A stretch of 64,000 bases of DNA from Mucor racemosus. Lineage: Eukaryota > Mucoromycota > Mucoromycetes > Mucorales > Mucoraceae. Location: the NCBI GenBank assembly GCA_027405735.1, contig JAPEHQ010000001.1:2480001-2544000 (forward strand), written 5' to 3'. The notes under the pieces were generated by a model. It did no database searches and had not been told where the DNA came from. It was given only the letters and a program-made list of their open reading frames with translations. Below, in pieces: positions 22,750-36,227 of the stretch; positions within the stretch are counted from its first letter, which is position 1, and the number at the start of each line of letters is the position of its first letter. A program made the translations under genes and the position numbers.

Positions 22750-25700
22750 ATGAGCTCTAGGTCTGATAGAGCTAATCGTTTGAAGGAGCTTAGAGAAGCC
22801 AAACTTGGAAAGACTAAAAAGCTACACAGGGTACAACTAGTTGCTGAGAGAGTCATTAGATTACTTGTACTAAAACATTTCATAATTTGCAGGCAGACGA
22901 AGATATTTACGATGAAGTTGATGAAGAATATGCTCAACAAGATGAGGATTTTGTAGAAGATGATGATAATGCTGGTTATATCTTTAATGGTGTTGACGAT
23001 CAACATTTCTCTGATGAATATGAAAATGAACCAGATCAAGGTAAATTTATGAAATTGAAACAATTGGGTTAACATATCGACTGAAGGGTATGCTGTCGTT
23101 AGGCAAGAGAAAGAGAAAAGCTAAAAAGAAGGACAGTGCAAAGAAAGAGAAAGAAGCTGTTATTGCTAAACCTAGCCAACAAATCAATCGATTTTTCAAT
23201 AACTCTGCTTTGAAGGCTGCCTTGAAGCCTAAACCAGCTGTTGTAAGTTGAATATACAAATATACAATATGTGGTATTTACTTTTTGTTTTCTTTTGGTA
23301 CAGGTTGACGAGGAACAATCAAACGATTTCATGGCAGAATTATTAGCTGATTTTGGTAGCAAATTAACTCCTAAACCAGTAGAGAAGAGAGTGTTGGGTA
23401 GTAAACCAAAATCTAAAACCTTCAATCCTTCCAATTTCAATCTTTCAAGATTAGCACAAAGAGATACTATCGATTCTGATATTTTTGTAAAGAAAGAAGT
23501 TCAATTCAAGACTGTTGATGCTTCTTCTACTATGCCACCTCCACCTCCACCAACCTCCTCCTTCACTAATCATAAAATAGAAGACGTTGATATGAACATG
23601 TACGACGATGATTTTGGAGCGGATTTCATGGATGATGATATGATGATGGACGAACAATTATTGAAAAAGGAAGTGGGTAATTTGAGCATCAGTGATATTC
23701 CTAAACCCAATTTTATTGCAACCAACAAATCTGCTCCTAGACCCGATCTTCAAAACTGGGAAGCTGCAGATGCTGGTATGGTGGATACATTCAATCAAGA
23801 TACTGTCAAGCAAGAAACACAAAAAATGGACATTTTCGAAAAGGATGGACATTTGCACATGTGGTGGTATGATGCTTATGAACGTAAAGAGAAGGGTTAT
23901 GTTTATTTGTTTGGTAAAGTGCTCAACAAGGACACCAACAAATATGTCAGTTGTTGCGTTACTGTCAAGAATATCGAAAGAAATATCTTTGTTTTACCTC
24001 GCAAACATCAATTAGATGGTAATAATTTACTGATATTGGGAATTTGCATTGGAAATTGATAAATGTTATAATTATAGATAAGGGTCAAGAAACTAATACA
24101 TTGGTTGATATGACTGATGTGTACTCTGAAGTAGCTGAGCTTTGCTCGAGAAAGAGAATCACTAAATTTGCCTCCAAGGAAGTAACCAGAAAATACGCAT
24201 TTGAATTACCTGAAGTGCCTGCAGAAGCCAATTATTTGAAGGTTTTATATGATTATGAGCGTAAGTCTATTCATTCTATACTGTTTTAACAGAATACAAT
24301 CACTAATTTGCTTTCTAAAAAAGAACCTGCATTTTCTGGCGAGGAAAGGGGAAAGACTTTCAGTCATATTTTCGGTGCAAATACTGGCCCACTTGAACAC
24401 TTTTTAGTTAAGCGTGATGTTATGGGTCCATGTTGGTTAGATATTTCTAATGCCAAATTGAGTAATACCAGTGTAAGTATTGGAGGAATGAAATTGATGT
24501 AATTTGTCTTGATTAACAGAGGTTTCGTTTAGGAAACATGGTGCAAAACTGAAATATCTGTGGAAGATCCTAAAACAGTGAATCCATTAGTTGATGCTGA
24601 CGGTAATCGACCCACCAATGTACCTCCACTTGTCGTTATGTCTCTTTGTTTACGAACCATTATGAATGAAAAGAAGAATGTCAACGAGATTGTCGCTGCT
24701 GGTGCTCTAATTTGTGATAAAGTACAAATCGATGATACAGTTCCCATTGAAAAAATGGAAAAATCAAGATTTACAGTTGTTCGTCAGTTAGACGGTAAAC
24801 CATACCCAGCTAATTTCACAGATATTGCAATCAATGAGAGAAAGAAAGGATTTGCTATTCAAGTAGAAAGAACCGAGACATCATTATTGAATTATTTGCT
24901 TGGTAAGGCAACCATGGAGATACTTTGTGATTATTGCAAAATTAACATATATCTCTACCAATTTAGCGAGAATTTACATGTGTGATCCAGATATCATTGT
25001 TGGTCATAATTTCGCTGGTTTTGATTTAGATGTATTGCTTCATCGTATGAAAGCATTGAATATTCAACATTGGCATAGATTGGGTAGACTTAAGCGTAAA
25101 AACTGGCCCAAGCTCCAAGCTGGTGCTGGTGGTGCTGGTGAATCTACATTCCAAGAAAGACTCATCATGAGTGGTCGTCTTGTTTGCGATACATATTTAG
25201 CATCAAAGGATTTAATCAGGAGTAAATCTTACCGTATGACAGATTTGGCTCAATCACAACTCAAAATCCATCGTGAGGACATTGAGTTTGGTAAATCAGC
25301 ACAATTTTTCGATAAATCAGATACATTGCTACATCTCTTGAAGCATTGTTCATTTGATGCTTTCCTTGCCTCTGCGCTCATGATTAAGCTCCAAATCTTG
25401 CCTTTAACACATCAATTGACCAATTTAGCTGGTAATTTATGGTCAAGAACCATGACAGGTGCAAGAGCTGAACGTAACGAATTCTTGTTGCTACATGAGT
25501 TCCACAAAGCTAAGTATATTTGTCCTGAAAAGTCATTTGGTGGCCCTAAAGCAGCTGTTGTACAAGCAGCTGAACAAGATGGAGATGAAGAAGCTGTCGC
25601 CATGGCTTCTAGCTCTAAAAAGAAGGTTGGTGGTAGAAGAAAACCAGCTTATTCTGGTGGTTTGGTTTTGGAGCCCAAGAAGGGATTCTACGATAAATAC

Positions 25701-27552
25701 GTCCTGTTGCTTGATTTCAACAGTTTGTATCCTTCCATTATGCAAGAATATAATGTGTGTTTTACTACTGTTGATCGTAGAACATTTACAGAAGGAAAAG
25801 CAGATGATGGAGAAGAAAAGGTTCCTGAAATTCCTGATGAAACATTACCTCAAGGTATCTTACCTAGATTGATTAAGACCTTGGTTGATCGTCGTAAACA
25901 AGTCAAAAATTTAATGAAGGATAATGTCTCTGAAGCAAGATATATGCAACTTGATATCAGACAAAAGGCATTGAAATTAACTGCAAACAGTATGTATGGT
26001 TGTCTTGGTTTCACTTATTCTCGTTTCTATGCCAAACCTTTGGCTATGCTTATTACCCATAAGGGTCGTGAGATTCTTCAAAGCACTGTTAATCTCGCTG
26101 GTAGTTTAGAAATGAATGTCATTTATGGTGATACTGATTCTATTATGGTTTATACCAATCAAAGTGATCTTGAAGAAGTCAAAAAAATGGGTCATCTCTT
26201 GAGAAGAAGTGTAAATAATCATTATAAGCTCCTAGAAATTGGTATTGATGGTTACTACAAACACATGTTACTCTTGAAAAAGAAAAAATATGCTGCTCTT
26301 CTTATTGAGGAAAAGCCAAATGGTGAATTAGTTGAAACAGTAGAGACTAAGGGTCTTGATCTTGTGCGTCGTGATTGGTGTGATTTATCTCATGATGTAT
26401 CTACACATGTTCTTGATTTGATCTTGTCAGATAGAGAACGTGAAGATGTTGTCACAGAAATTCATGCTTATTTGGAAATAGTTGCAGAACAAATTCGTCA
26501 GGGTGATATTCCATTAGAAAAATATGTTATTAACAAGCAATTGACTAAACGTCCTCAAGATTACGCCGATGCTAAAAGTCAACCTCATGTTCAAGTAGCT
26601 TTACGTATGCTTCAAGCTGGTCATAACGTCAAGAATGGTGATACTGTGCCATATGTAATTTGTAAAGTTGATGAGGAAACAAGCGGTGATAAGAAGGGTT
26701 CCGCAATCAGAGCATATCATCCCGATTCTGTTATCAAGGACCATATGCAATTAGACATTGAATGGTATCTTCATCAACAAGTACACCCACCTCTTACACG
26801 TCTGTGTTCTCCTATTGATGGTACTGATCCAGCTCGTTTAGCAGAATGTCTTGGTTTGGATACAAAACGTTTCAATTTTATCAGTCAAAATAATGGCAAT
26901 AATGAGGATGACTCTGAATTTGCAACACTCGATTCTCAAATTACTGATGAAGAAAGATTTAGACACTCTGAAAAGCTTGAATTGAAATGTAATTATTGTG
27001 GACACGAAACTTTATATGAAGGTGTTGTACGTACATTAGAGGATGGAAATGTTGAATGCGGTTTTGATTGCACAAAATGTCATTTAATGATCACCAATGC
27101 CAGTATCAAGGTTCAATTATCGCTTGCAATTAGAAAGTTTATGCAACGTTATTATGATAATTGGTATGTCTGTGATGATATTACATGTGGTAATCGTACC
27201 AGAACATTATCTGTGTTTGGTCGTCGTTGTATTATACATGGATGCCGAGGAAGTATGAAAAGAGAGTACACGGATAAGCAAATGTATACCCAACTCTTGT
27301 ATTTGTCCTCTTTATTCGATCCCTTAAAAGCCAAAAATAAGATTACAAATGAGTCTAGTAAGTATTTATCTTGTCAATATATATGTGTGTGTATATTTTT
27401 ACTAACAAAATATATCAGTTCAAGCAGAATCATTAGTTCACAAACACTATCAAATGTTAATATCAACACAATCTATAGTTGAAAGATATCTTGAACGTTC
27501 AGGTTATCGTCATGTTGATCTTTCACAATTATTATCACAAATTGCCATTTAG
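22750..27552 (+). CDS. POL1: DNA polymerase alpha catalytic subunit
   Basis: Family B polymerase of the primase complex; extends RNA primers at origins and on the lagging strand in the nucleus. Nine exons (22750-22830, 22893-23040, 23103-23242, 23304-24018, 24078-24260, 24324-24472, 24533-24902, 24967-27357, 27419-27552) join to 4311 nt, 1436 aa, normal for the family. The N-terminus has the Pol alpha start (SDRANRLKELREAK) and acidic stretches. Polymerase motifs: A, DFNSLYPSIMQ at about 845; B, LKLTANSMYG at about 931; C, YGDTDS at 982-987. The exonuclease-like region lacks the proofreading carboxylates, as expected for alpha. Two C-terminal cysteine clusters (CNYCGHE...CGFDCTKC and CDDITCGN...CIIHGC) bind zinc and the B subunit. 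It converges with LSM8. Confidence 0.97.
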
Positions 27553-27567
27553 AAATTATTTTTATTT

Positions 27568-27573
27568 AATAAA
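27568..27573 (+). promoter_or_regulatory. Polyadenylation signal of POL1
   Basis: AATAAA 16 nt after the POL1 stop, in the 114-bp gap shared with the convergent LSM8 gene. Confidence 0.5.
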
Positions 27574-27666
27574 GAAAGAAAGAAGTATAATACAATTGAA
27601 GTGTGAGTTGATTTGATTGATGTGTGTTTTGTGTGCTTTGTGATATTTTTTGGTATGAATACTCGT

Positions 27667-28125
27667 TTATAATTTCAATTCTGATAACGGATCTGCTTTG
27701 ATTTCTGTAATATCTAATGCTGCCTCTTTTTCAACATCTAATTCTCCAATTGTAACCCTATTTTACCGTGTCTGTAAGTATTAAATTAACGTTTGCTCAA
27801 GCATCCAAACTTACAAATTATCTCCTCGTAACAAGAACAATCCAAGTGAGATTACTTCAGTTCCTTCACTTGAGAATACGCGTTCATGACATTTTTCCAG
27901 AATGATGTTTGATGCCTGATCTGTGCCTCTCAATTTACCCTGCAAATCCATGTCAATTACAAGATGTAGCATATATTTACATATTCTACTTACCACCAAT
28001 ACTCGGCCGTCTATAGTGATTACCAAAACGTCAACTAATGTACATTAACCAAGAATTAGTTGAAGTGTAATGCGTCATTCAAAATGATTATACATACGAT
28101 CTACATAAGGTTGGAGTAAACTCAT
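27667..28125 (-). CDS. LSM8: U6 snRNA-associated Sm-like protein LSm8
   Basis: Subunit of the nuclear LSm2-8 ring that binds the 3' end of U6 snRNA. Four exons (28125-28098, 28034-27994, 27939-27815, 27757-27667) join to 285 nt, 94 aa, close to the usual 95-100. The Sm1 motif (VITIDGRVLVGKLRGTDQASNIIL) and the Sm2 motif (GLFLLRGDNLVTIGEL) are intact. The LSm8-type HERVFSSEG segment between them, plus the C-terminal tail ADPLSELKL, separate it from LSm1. It is divergent from ALG2. Confidence 0.95.
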
Positions 28126-28326
28126 TGTGCGTCTTTTCTTTTATTGAAATATAAATTAAACGTGATATACGAAAAACGCGTTAGGAGTTTCCTAAACAAT
28201 GTTCAAAAATCTCTTCGTCTTTTGATTGCAAAGCTGTCACGACAAAGAAGGAAGCTATAGAGCACATTTGAGTTTCAATACTATCAACAGAACCTATCTT
28301 TTGCCACTCACATTTACTTGTAAAGT
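28126..28326. promoter_or_regulatory. Bidirectional LSM8-ALG2 promoter
   Basis: Only 201 bp separate the two start codons. An ACGCGT box (28,176-28,181) lies within it, so such boxes in this genome are not limited to replication genes. Confidence 0.6.
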
Positions 28327-29876
28327 ATGTCTGAAGAGAACGCAAAGTTGGACATTGCATTTATTCACCCAGATTTGGGTATTGGTATGTAAGAATCAAT
28401 GATAAATTCGTAGATGGTTGCTAATAAAAATGAAATACAGGTGGAGCAGAAAGACTTGTTGTCGATGCTGCAGTTGGAATTCAATCTAAAGGTCATAAAG
28501 TAACCATGTACACCAGCCATCACGACCGAAACCATTGTTTTGAGGAAACAAGAGACGGCACACTTGATGTGCGTGTTCTTGGGGATTCTTTACCCAGAGA
28601 CTTTTTTGGTAGATTTTATATCATTTTCGCTATCCTTCGACAATTAGCTCTTGTATTATGGATTTTGAAGTTTGAAAGGGACACATATGATATTATTTTC
28701 ATTGACCAATTGAGTGCATGTATACCTATTCTCAAGTGGTTCTCATCTTCTAGAGTAAGTATAACTGTAAAAATGGGTGTGACATTTTGATTTTGATTTC
28801 CTTATTTTAGATTCTTTTTTACTGCCATTTCCCAGATAAATTATTAACAAAACGTGATTCTAAACTCAAGGAATTATACAGAGTGCCAATCGATAAATTA
28901 GAAGGATGGTCAACTGGCTTGGCAGATACAATTACAGTAAACAGCCAATTTACAGCTGGCATGTTTAGAAGATCATTTCCTCGTATTTTGAAAAAGCCCC
29001 GTGTTCTTTATCCACCCATCAACTTTGCTGCATACGATAAACAAGTAGATTTAGCAGATGCAAGTGTTCAAATTATCGAATCGTAAAGTATTCTACATTC
29101 AGTGCTATTGAAACCATCATTAACGTTTTTTATTTTTGTACAGACATCAAAAGACAATCGTCTCTATCAACCGTTTCGAAAAGAAAAAGAATGTAGAATT
29201 AGCATTACGAGCATTTGCACTTTTAGGTAAAGAGGAAATGATCTCCAAAGAAGAATTTGCCAATTATCGTCTTGTACTTGCTGGTGGATATGATAAACGT
29301 GTAGCTGAAAATGTAGAATATCTCAAAGAATTAAATACATTAGCCACCGAAACATTTGGTCTTGAAACATTCACCCTTTTCCCATCATCTACAGAAAAAC
29401 CACCAAACACTGCACAAATTATTTTCTTATGTTCTTTTAACGATGCTCAACGTACTTACTTACTAGACCAATCTATGCTCTTGTTATATACGCCATCAAA
29501 TGAACATTTTGGTATTACACCTGTAGAAGGCATGTATGCATCTATACCGGTTATTGCTGCCAACAGTGGTGGCCCTCTCGAAACTGTCAAAGACAAGGAA
29601 ACTGGGTTAATTTTAGCTCCAGAGCCAGAACTTTGGGCTAAAGGTATTCGTGATTTCATCAACAACACTTACAATGGCGTCGAAATGGGTAAAGTTGGTC
29701 GTCAACATGTCAAAAACAAGTTTTCATTGGAGGCATTTGCAGATCAGTTAGAGGATATTTTAGAGGAATTGACAACTGGTGGTAGACCCACTCGTTGGGA
29801 ATACGATAATTTAGAGTATGGTATGCGCATTGTTGTTGCTATTGGTATTTTCATTTTCTGGTACAAGTACTGGTAA
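28327..29876 (+). CDS. ALG2: Alpha-1,3/1,6-mannosyltransferase ALG2
   Basis: Adds the second and third mannose to the dolichol-linked N-glycan precursor on the cytosolic face of the ER. Four exons (28327-28384, 28441-28754, 28811-29082, 29144-29876) join to 1377 nt, 458 aa. It has the GT4 N-terminal motif DLGIGGAERLVVDAA, the conserved CHFPDKLL, the donor-site lysine segment SINRFEKKKN and the E-x7-E motif EHFGITPVE. One hydrophobic segment ends the protein (IVVAIGIFIFWYKYW), as in ALG2 homologues that use a C-terminal membrane anchor. AATAAA-like sequence follows the stop. Confidence 0.96.
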
Positions 29877-30039
29877 CAAAGATCAAATAATAAAAACAAC
29901 AGGGGCTTTGCCTCAATATTTTGTATTATTGCATATAAATGCTGATACGAACTAGTATTTGAATTTTTCCTTTAAAATTTCAGCAACATGGCTCGTTATT
30001 TTGGCTGATGCAAATTTAGATGATAACTGTATCAATTGA

Positions 30040-30565
30040 AAATCTCGTATATTTTCAGGATTGATAAATAATACTTAAAAAAGAATGAGTAATAAATCAG
30101 TTCTTCAACTGTATAATAAAAACAAGATATCGCTTATTTAGATATAAAAGTATGACCTTTTATATTGATTTGACATTGAGATCCTGAGATGTAATTTAAG
30201 GCACTATTGAACCATTAGATCTGCTTGATAGTAATATATGGATTGAAATGGATCAATCATAATTTAACCGTTCTTGCAGAGCTTGTGAGTTGTCTTGTTT
30301 CAATGCTGCACTAAATGTGCTTGGATGTTGATTTGATAGCTACTTGATTAATTGACCGCTGGGATAAATTAATATAGTATCATCATTGAGGTCCAAGCGT
30401 TCTTGGTAATTATTGGATTAAACTTAGTACCCTAGGAGTTTCTTATATCCGATATCAAGACTTTGCACTTTAATACATGTCGTAATCAATAGATTGTAAG
30501 ATGTATTGATACTGTAGAAGGTGATAACATATGGTACTTGGTGGAATACAACATAAATGATTCAT
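30040..30565 (+). repeat. Repeat R2, copy 2
   Basis: Full-length copy of about 525 bp. Its first 320 bp match 1094-1430, and all of it matches the reverse complement of 36,335-36,885. Together with that copy it forms an inverted pair around 30.5-36.3 kb. No gene is visible. Confidence 0.8.
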
Positions 30566-31274
30566 ATTTTTGCCAATGGTCACTCTTCCAAAAAAAAGCC
30601 GAACAGTCTCCGGAAGCGGCCATCTGATGATATTTCCAAGCTTTAAATTTCTAGAAAAAATCACCGGACAGCCCGGACGCGGTTTCTTAAACATTCCAAG
30701 CAGCTATAAGATGCAGGTGTCGAAATTTCATACAAAAATTAAGGTTCAACTGTATTGCTATTAATTATTCAAAGTAGGATTTCACAAACAACGCATCGTA
30801 TTACGGTTAACCGAGTTTGACTGCTTTAACGGGCCGTTTTTTATGCAAACTCGAATGAGGGTATTCGAGTTTCTTTTCTTTTTTTGTTAGCTAAGCTCGA
30901 AAACAGGATTGAAAAAATACTTCAAGTTGTGAAACTGTCAAATATGCTATTATCAATTCATAATCCCATATTAACTTGACAAGGTTGCTATTAACAGCCT
31001 CCTTAAGGCAAACCAATACTTGCTCCCACCCCGTTTTTTATCTGGGTTACAAAAGAACGGGCCGTTTTCCAACTCGAATCGAATGGCCGTTTCCGTTAAA
31101 ACTCGATTCAAACTCGAATCGAAGCCCATTCCTAATTCAAAGGCTTATTTTAAGTAAAGCATAAATAAAACCTACAACATTATTAGCCTAATAACGGATT
31201 TAACTTGAAAAGTATAAAATTATATAACCGGATTCAAAAAAAGTTCATAAAATCACAAATTTAGAGGATTTATA
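30566..31274. other. Gap between R2 and duplication D2
   Basis: Holds two loosely repeated blocks with ACGGGCCGTTTT and AACTCGAAT motifs (about 30,828-30,880 and 31,052-31,120), plus a GC-richer patch at 30,590-30,700. Open frames at 30,570-30,764 and 30,976-31,164 show no family signature. Confidence 0.4.
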
Positions 31275-31313
31275 TATTTACGGTTATCATCATTATTTGT
31301 AAATATGTTCATA

Positions 31314-32949
31314 CAGTGAGTTCCAAAACCCTTTCAATGTTTTGAAATTTTGAATGAGACTAGCCATATCTTTCGCAATTTCAATCGGAGATATTTTAAA
31401 TTTCTATTATAAGTAATGTGAAATATTTCCAATAATTTGCAAAAAGTCCGACCTAATTATTTAAAGTTCCGCAAAAAATATGTCAATTCAAAAACGGGTA
31501 CATCATTGAAAGGGTTTTGGAAGCATAGGATAAAAATTACAATTTAGTAGCCCACAGCTTGTACATTAACGCTGGATATCTTATAAAACAGAGAAATATG
31601 CGGAAAATATATGAGATGTTTTTCAACTTTTACCTTACCTTTTTTACTAGTAGTTTCAAGCAAAATCATCAAGATGAAAACTGTATCAGATGCCAAACGT
31701 AATGATGTTATCTCTCTGTTAAATTCAGGCCATACCGTTTCGAAAATTGCTCGTCGTGTAGATGTTAGTCAAGCCACAGTACGTCGTATTGGAAAAAAGG
31801 CCTGTCCTGACCGAGAAAAACTTAAAGGAGGCCAACCATCTAAGCTGACTACTGTGGATAAGAGATATTGTGTCCATGAAATCACCAAAGGTGGCTTGGA
31901 TAATGCGGTACAAGCCAAAAAAGAGTTTCGTCGTAATCTACACGTTAATGTCAGTGCGAATACTGTACGTAGGACTCTTCCGGATAATGGTTTAGGCGCA
32001 TTACCTAAGATAAAATAGCCAGAAATTAGTGATGAAAATGCGAAGGATCGCCTCCGCTGGTGCAAAAACAAAATTGATTGGACTTTGGAGGACTGGAAAC
32101 GTGTTATATTTACCGATGAGGCTAGAATTAACCGTTTTAACTCTGATGATTGTATTTGGTGCTGGAAAAAAGACGAGGAGATAAAACCTAGGCATACCAA
32201 AAAAACAAGAAAGCATAGAGATGATCGCATCATGATTTGGAACACTATTTCTTGGTCTGGTGTTGGCTGGTTGTGCAAGATCGAAGGTAATATGAACTCT
32301 GAACTATACAAAACTATTGTTAATGATGATTTGGAGAAATCCATTGACGATATGTGCCAAAAATTGAAGTTACGTCGTAATCAAGTCATTCTTCAGCAAG
32401 ACAATGATTCCAAACACACCTCGAAATTAATGAAAAAACACTTCGAAACAAAAGAATATAGAGTAATGTCATGGCCAGCACAATCCACAGACCTCAATTC
32501 CATTGAAAATATGTGTAGGTTATTGAAAATCCGTTTAAATGAATATGATACACCTCCAGAAGGCATGAATGACATTTGGAAGAGAACACAAGAGATTTGG
32601 TAAGAAAAAATAACAGTTGAGGAATACCAAAGGGTTATTTCGAGTATGCCTAATCGTTTGAAAGCTTGCATCAAAGCAAAGGGTTACGGCATTGATTATT
32701 AACTGCGTTTAAATAAACTCCAATTTTTTTTTGATAATGCTTCCAAAACCCTTTCAATGATGTACCCGTTTTTGAATTGACATATTTTTTGCGGAACTTT
32801 AAATAATTAGGTCGGACTTTTTGCAAATTATTGGAAATATTTCACATTACTTATAATAGAAATTTAAAATATCTCCGATTGAAATTGCGAAAGATATGGC
32901 TAGTCTCATTCAAAATTTCAAAACATTGAAAGGGTTTTGGAACTCACTG
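31314..32949 (+). mobile_element. Tc1/mariner transposon, 1636 bp, TSD TA
   Basis: Terminal inverted repeats of 211 bp (31,314-31,524 and 32,739-32,949) look identical, starting CAGTGAGTTCCAAAACCCTT. TA flanks at 31,312-31,313 and 32,950-32,951. Copy D1 has a single TA at the matching site. Inside each repeat, the block CCAAAACCCTTTCAATG occurs at the outer end and again inverted at the inner end. The transposase is disabled by two stop codons, although the ends are intact. Confidence 0.95.
31674..32702 (+). pseudogene. Tc1-like DDE transposase with two nonsense codons
   Basis: One continuous frame of 343 codons broken by TAG at 32,016-32,018 and TAA at 32,601-32,603. The N-terminal half has helix-turn-helix DNA-binding features (DVISLLNSGHTVSKIARR). 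The C-terminal half has the catalytic triad: Asp in IFTDEARINR, Asp in ILQQDNDSKH and Glu in NSIENM, with 34 residues between the last two (DD34E). Length is typical of Tc1-like transposases. Because the repeats look identical, the inactivation is probably recent, or the element moved using enzyme from elsewhere. Confidence 0.93.
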
Positions 32950-34369
32950 TAGCTATAATGTTTATAGTAACAATGGTTTTTGCTCGAGCATGAGCTTAAA
33001 TAACACTTACTGCTTAAATTTATATGCAAGCCAAATCTAAGATTATATATGTTACTTTATCACACATAAAATTTAAACGAATTAACCTTCTTTAAATTTA
33101 CTATTTTAGTTTATGATTGTCAGCTGTAAAAAGATTTGTTTTCAAGTATACAGTAGTAGCTACGATCAAAACTATGGTTATTGGACAAAACATTAGTTAT
33201 TCTTTTTATTTTGTTTCTATATCATTTGTAATTTTATCACTTGTCTGAAACATTTCGTGGGTTTGTAGCCAGTTCTAGCTTTTCATTGAGTAGATATAAA
33301 TATCATTGCCTTCGATTTGATCTGATAATTAAGAAATACGTCCAACAATACAGTAGTAAATGATGCTATTTGATCTTAGAATGCAGTTAATTATAAATGA
33401 AAATATCAGCCTCTAATATAACGACTGCTACCTATATTAAAAACATTAATGTCTTATGTTAGCATGCGTATTCAGATAAAAGAAAAGAATACCAGCTTGA
33501 TAGTAGTCTGATATGCCTTATCAAACGGTGAATAATATCCTTGGAATATGAAAACAAAAAGAGAGAAACAACACACGTAGAAAAGGATTATTTTCAAGGC
33601 TTTACATTATTCAGCGCATCAACCCATAAACTAAGCAAAATAGGCAATATCTGCTATCATAGAAACATACATTTTTTTACTAGAAAAACTGTCTGTCATA
33701 TCATACATTCATTAAAAAATTGCAAACGCGAGCCCGTAGAGCGACGCCATAATTGAGCATAACACGATCGAACGGCTAAGTCTTTTATACTATGGCATCA
33801 TATCTAAGTTCTAAATGAAAAGGCGTTTTTTTCAACTTTTCTTATATTTAACCATGTGCGGTCTGAAAATTCAGACTTTGTAGCGGACATTTTCTGGGCT
33901 CATTTTACCCTTACCAGCACTCATGATTTAGATCAAAAAACAGAAAAATCAAATTTTGATACCAAAATCAACGTTTAAATATACTACATTGTGAGAGAAA
34001 ATTGTAGCCATCGCTAATACACATTTTATAAAAGCTTAATATTAAACATTAAGTAATAAAACTTTGTACTTTTGTCCCAAAAACGGTTTTTTTATTAAAG
34101 GATTTTCATGTAATATTTTGCAATCAAAATGTTTGTTATTTTTGATTGAACAAATAGAGCGCTAAATCTTGTATATGTGTATATATTTTGTTTTTATAAT
34201 TGATAGTAGAACTAACTTTAAATTTGCAAAATCAGAAAAAAAAAATTAAAAAATGTCAAAATTGATGATCTGGACAAAAATAATTTTCTAAATTAATATT
34301 CCGCTTATAAACCTTGTAAGTCTTAAAAATAAGAGATTTTATAATACTTGAAAACTTTTCAAGAATTTA

Positions 34370-34720
34370 CAATGCTGTACCCACCACTTGATTCAAACTT
34401 ATCACTGTAAATATTTATACATATAATATTGTGTGGTAGTTTATTTGATGATAATATAGTCTTCTTACTTGATAATTAATGCGATAGAGGTATTTACATT
34501 AAGTTTTAGTCTTACCCCTCCAACATCACAAACATAAATATGGTCATCACTGGGACCTATTGCCACCTTTTTACCCTCTTTGTCCCAAACCAATTTATTC
34601 AATGCTTTACCAGAACAAACTTACTTTTGATCTATAAAAATTGATTTATCAGTAAAATCAATTAACAAACTAATAAGTAATAATTATGGTGTATCTTTGA
34701 TAGTTGGTAGTGGTATACAA
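34370..34720 (-). pseudogene. Dynein intermediate chain fragment (D2 copy)
   Basis: Second copy of the WD40 fragment (frame at 34,605-34,465), differing from D1 by a few substitutions (SDDHIYVCDVGGVR against SDGHVYVCDVGGIG). Same intron-like borders, no further exons. Confidence 0.6.
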
Positions 34721-36227
34721 GTCAACATCTCGTTTTCCTCTCCTTGGCTGTTATGATGGCCACTAAATAGAAACAAATATTTTTTAGAAACTAAATAGAT
34801 TAACATAAGTTTATTCATTCATTCAAATCAAGTGAATACTATACATACTTTTATAATCACCAATTTTCCAGCAGGTAGATATTGATTTTAGACCAAAAAG
34901 CATTGATTATAACGTAGATGATGGAACAAAATGACTAAGTCTTGGATGCTTTTTTTGTTCGAGAAAAATACTACAACGCGCCCTGACATTAACAGTTAAT
35001 AATTTATTTCCAAATAAACAGTAGGAAAAACATGTACCTGTACCTCCTGCTATTTAACTTCAGTTTATAAAACAATATTGGTCTTTTTGTTGTAGTTTTA
35101 AACGTAAATAAAAGAGCTAAGGAAATAGTAGGGAAGAAAAAAGACCCTGTGTGGTACAAACAGAAATTTACAGAGGCATAAATACTTTTAGTGTTACCAA
35201 ACAGGTTGTTGTCGTTGTTCCTATTTGGTCCCCGAAAGAAGAACATGGGCAGAACTCTTTCAAACCCCAAATTTCAAATTGATATATCTCGTCAATAAGC
35301 CAATTCTGTTGAATCAGAGTAACTCACATCTACTTTAAGACATTTAAATTATCTTCGTTATTAATTACGGCCGAACTATACTTCCCATGGGCATAATGAT
35401 CTACACAGATGGGCCGAATAAAAATTTTTGTGCAGATCAGGCAGCCCAGATGAGCAGAGCAATGAGATCAAGGTTTTTTAGTCAATTTATTAAGAAATTA
35501 TATCAATCATAGTGTAGTGATATGCATATGCAATTTAATTTGTCTGCCCTCTGTGATACTTGTTTCTAAAGCAGAATAATTCTGTTTAAAGTTAATGTTT
35601 TGCGATGGATGAATCCATCTTTTTGTTGAAATGAGCTCTTGAACAATGGGAATTATTATTAATTATTATAGTACTCTTTGACAATCACCGATGCAATTTT
35701 AGATGTATTTTTTATAGTATAATGATATAGTAAATTGTATATAAATATGCACAAAAAAATATATACAAATAAAGAGCAAAATCTCAAAAAACATTATATT
35801 AGGCATGTCGACGAGTAGTGTATGTTATTAATTCAATGTAGAAAAAGAATATTACCTGCCGTGAGTGAATTTCAACAATATTAATTTACGTGCATTTACC
35901 ACTGTGCAAATGCAAGTATGTGTTGACAAAAAATATTGTATAAAATCAAGAATTACATAAAAAAAATTTAATATTTATTCACATTTCTTTCTCGTGGTGG
36001 TGTAGGTGATGGAAAATCCCAATTTCTCTCATTGCAATGCCTTGGCACACCACCTTCATTAATTGCCGTACTATATTTCCTAAACTCTCATTTGAAACAT
36101 TGTTACAAACTTGATATTGCAGTGGTCTTGGTTTATTGTATCCTCCCATCCATACATTACAAAATAAAAGGTTGTTACAAGTCTATATTATATAAATGCT
36201 TTGTCTTACTGACCTTAAAATGATGGC
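34721..36227. other. Intergenic region, no gene recognised
   Basis: AT-rich. Frames at 35,004-35,270 (minus) and 36,032-36,223 (plus) are aromatic/Leu-rich with no family pattern. No RNA gene was recognised. Confidence 0.45.

Larger units (their letters stand above)
31275..34720 (-). repeat. Segmental duplication, copy D2 (inverted relative to D1)
   Basis: Reverse complement of 12,604-15,643. It lacks the two solo LTRs and the MITE of D1 but contains a Tc1/mariner element. Homology runs to about 31,275 beyond the Tc1 left end, which confirms that the transposon landed inside the duplicated segment. Confidence 0.88.

Noticed and set aside
35004..35270. Minus-strand frame of 88 codons
   Set aside because: Random-looking composition, no splice or promoter context, no motif.
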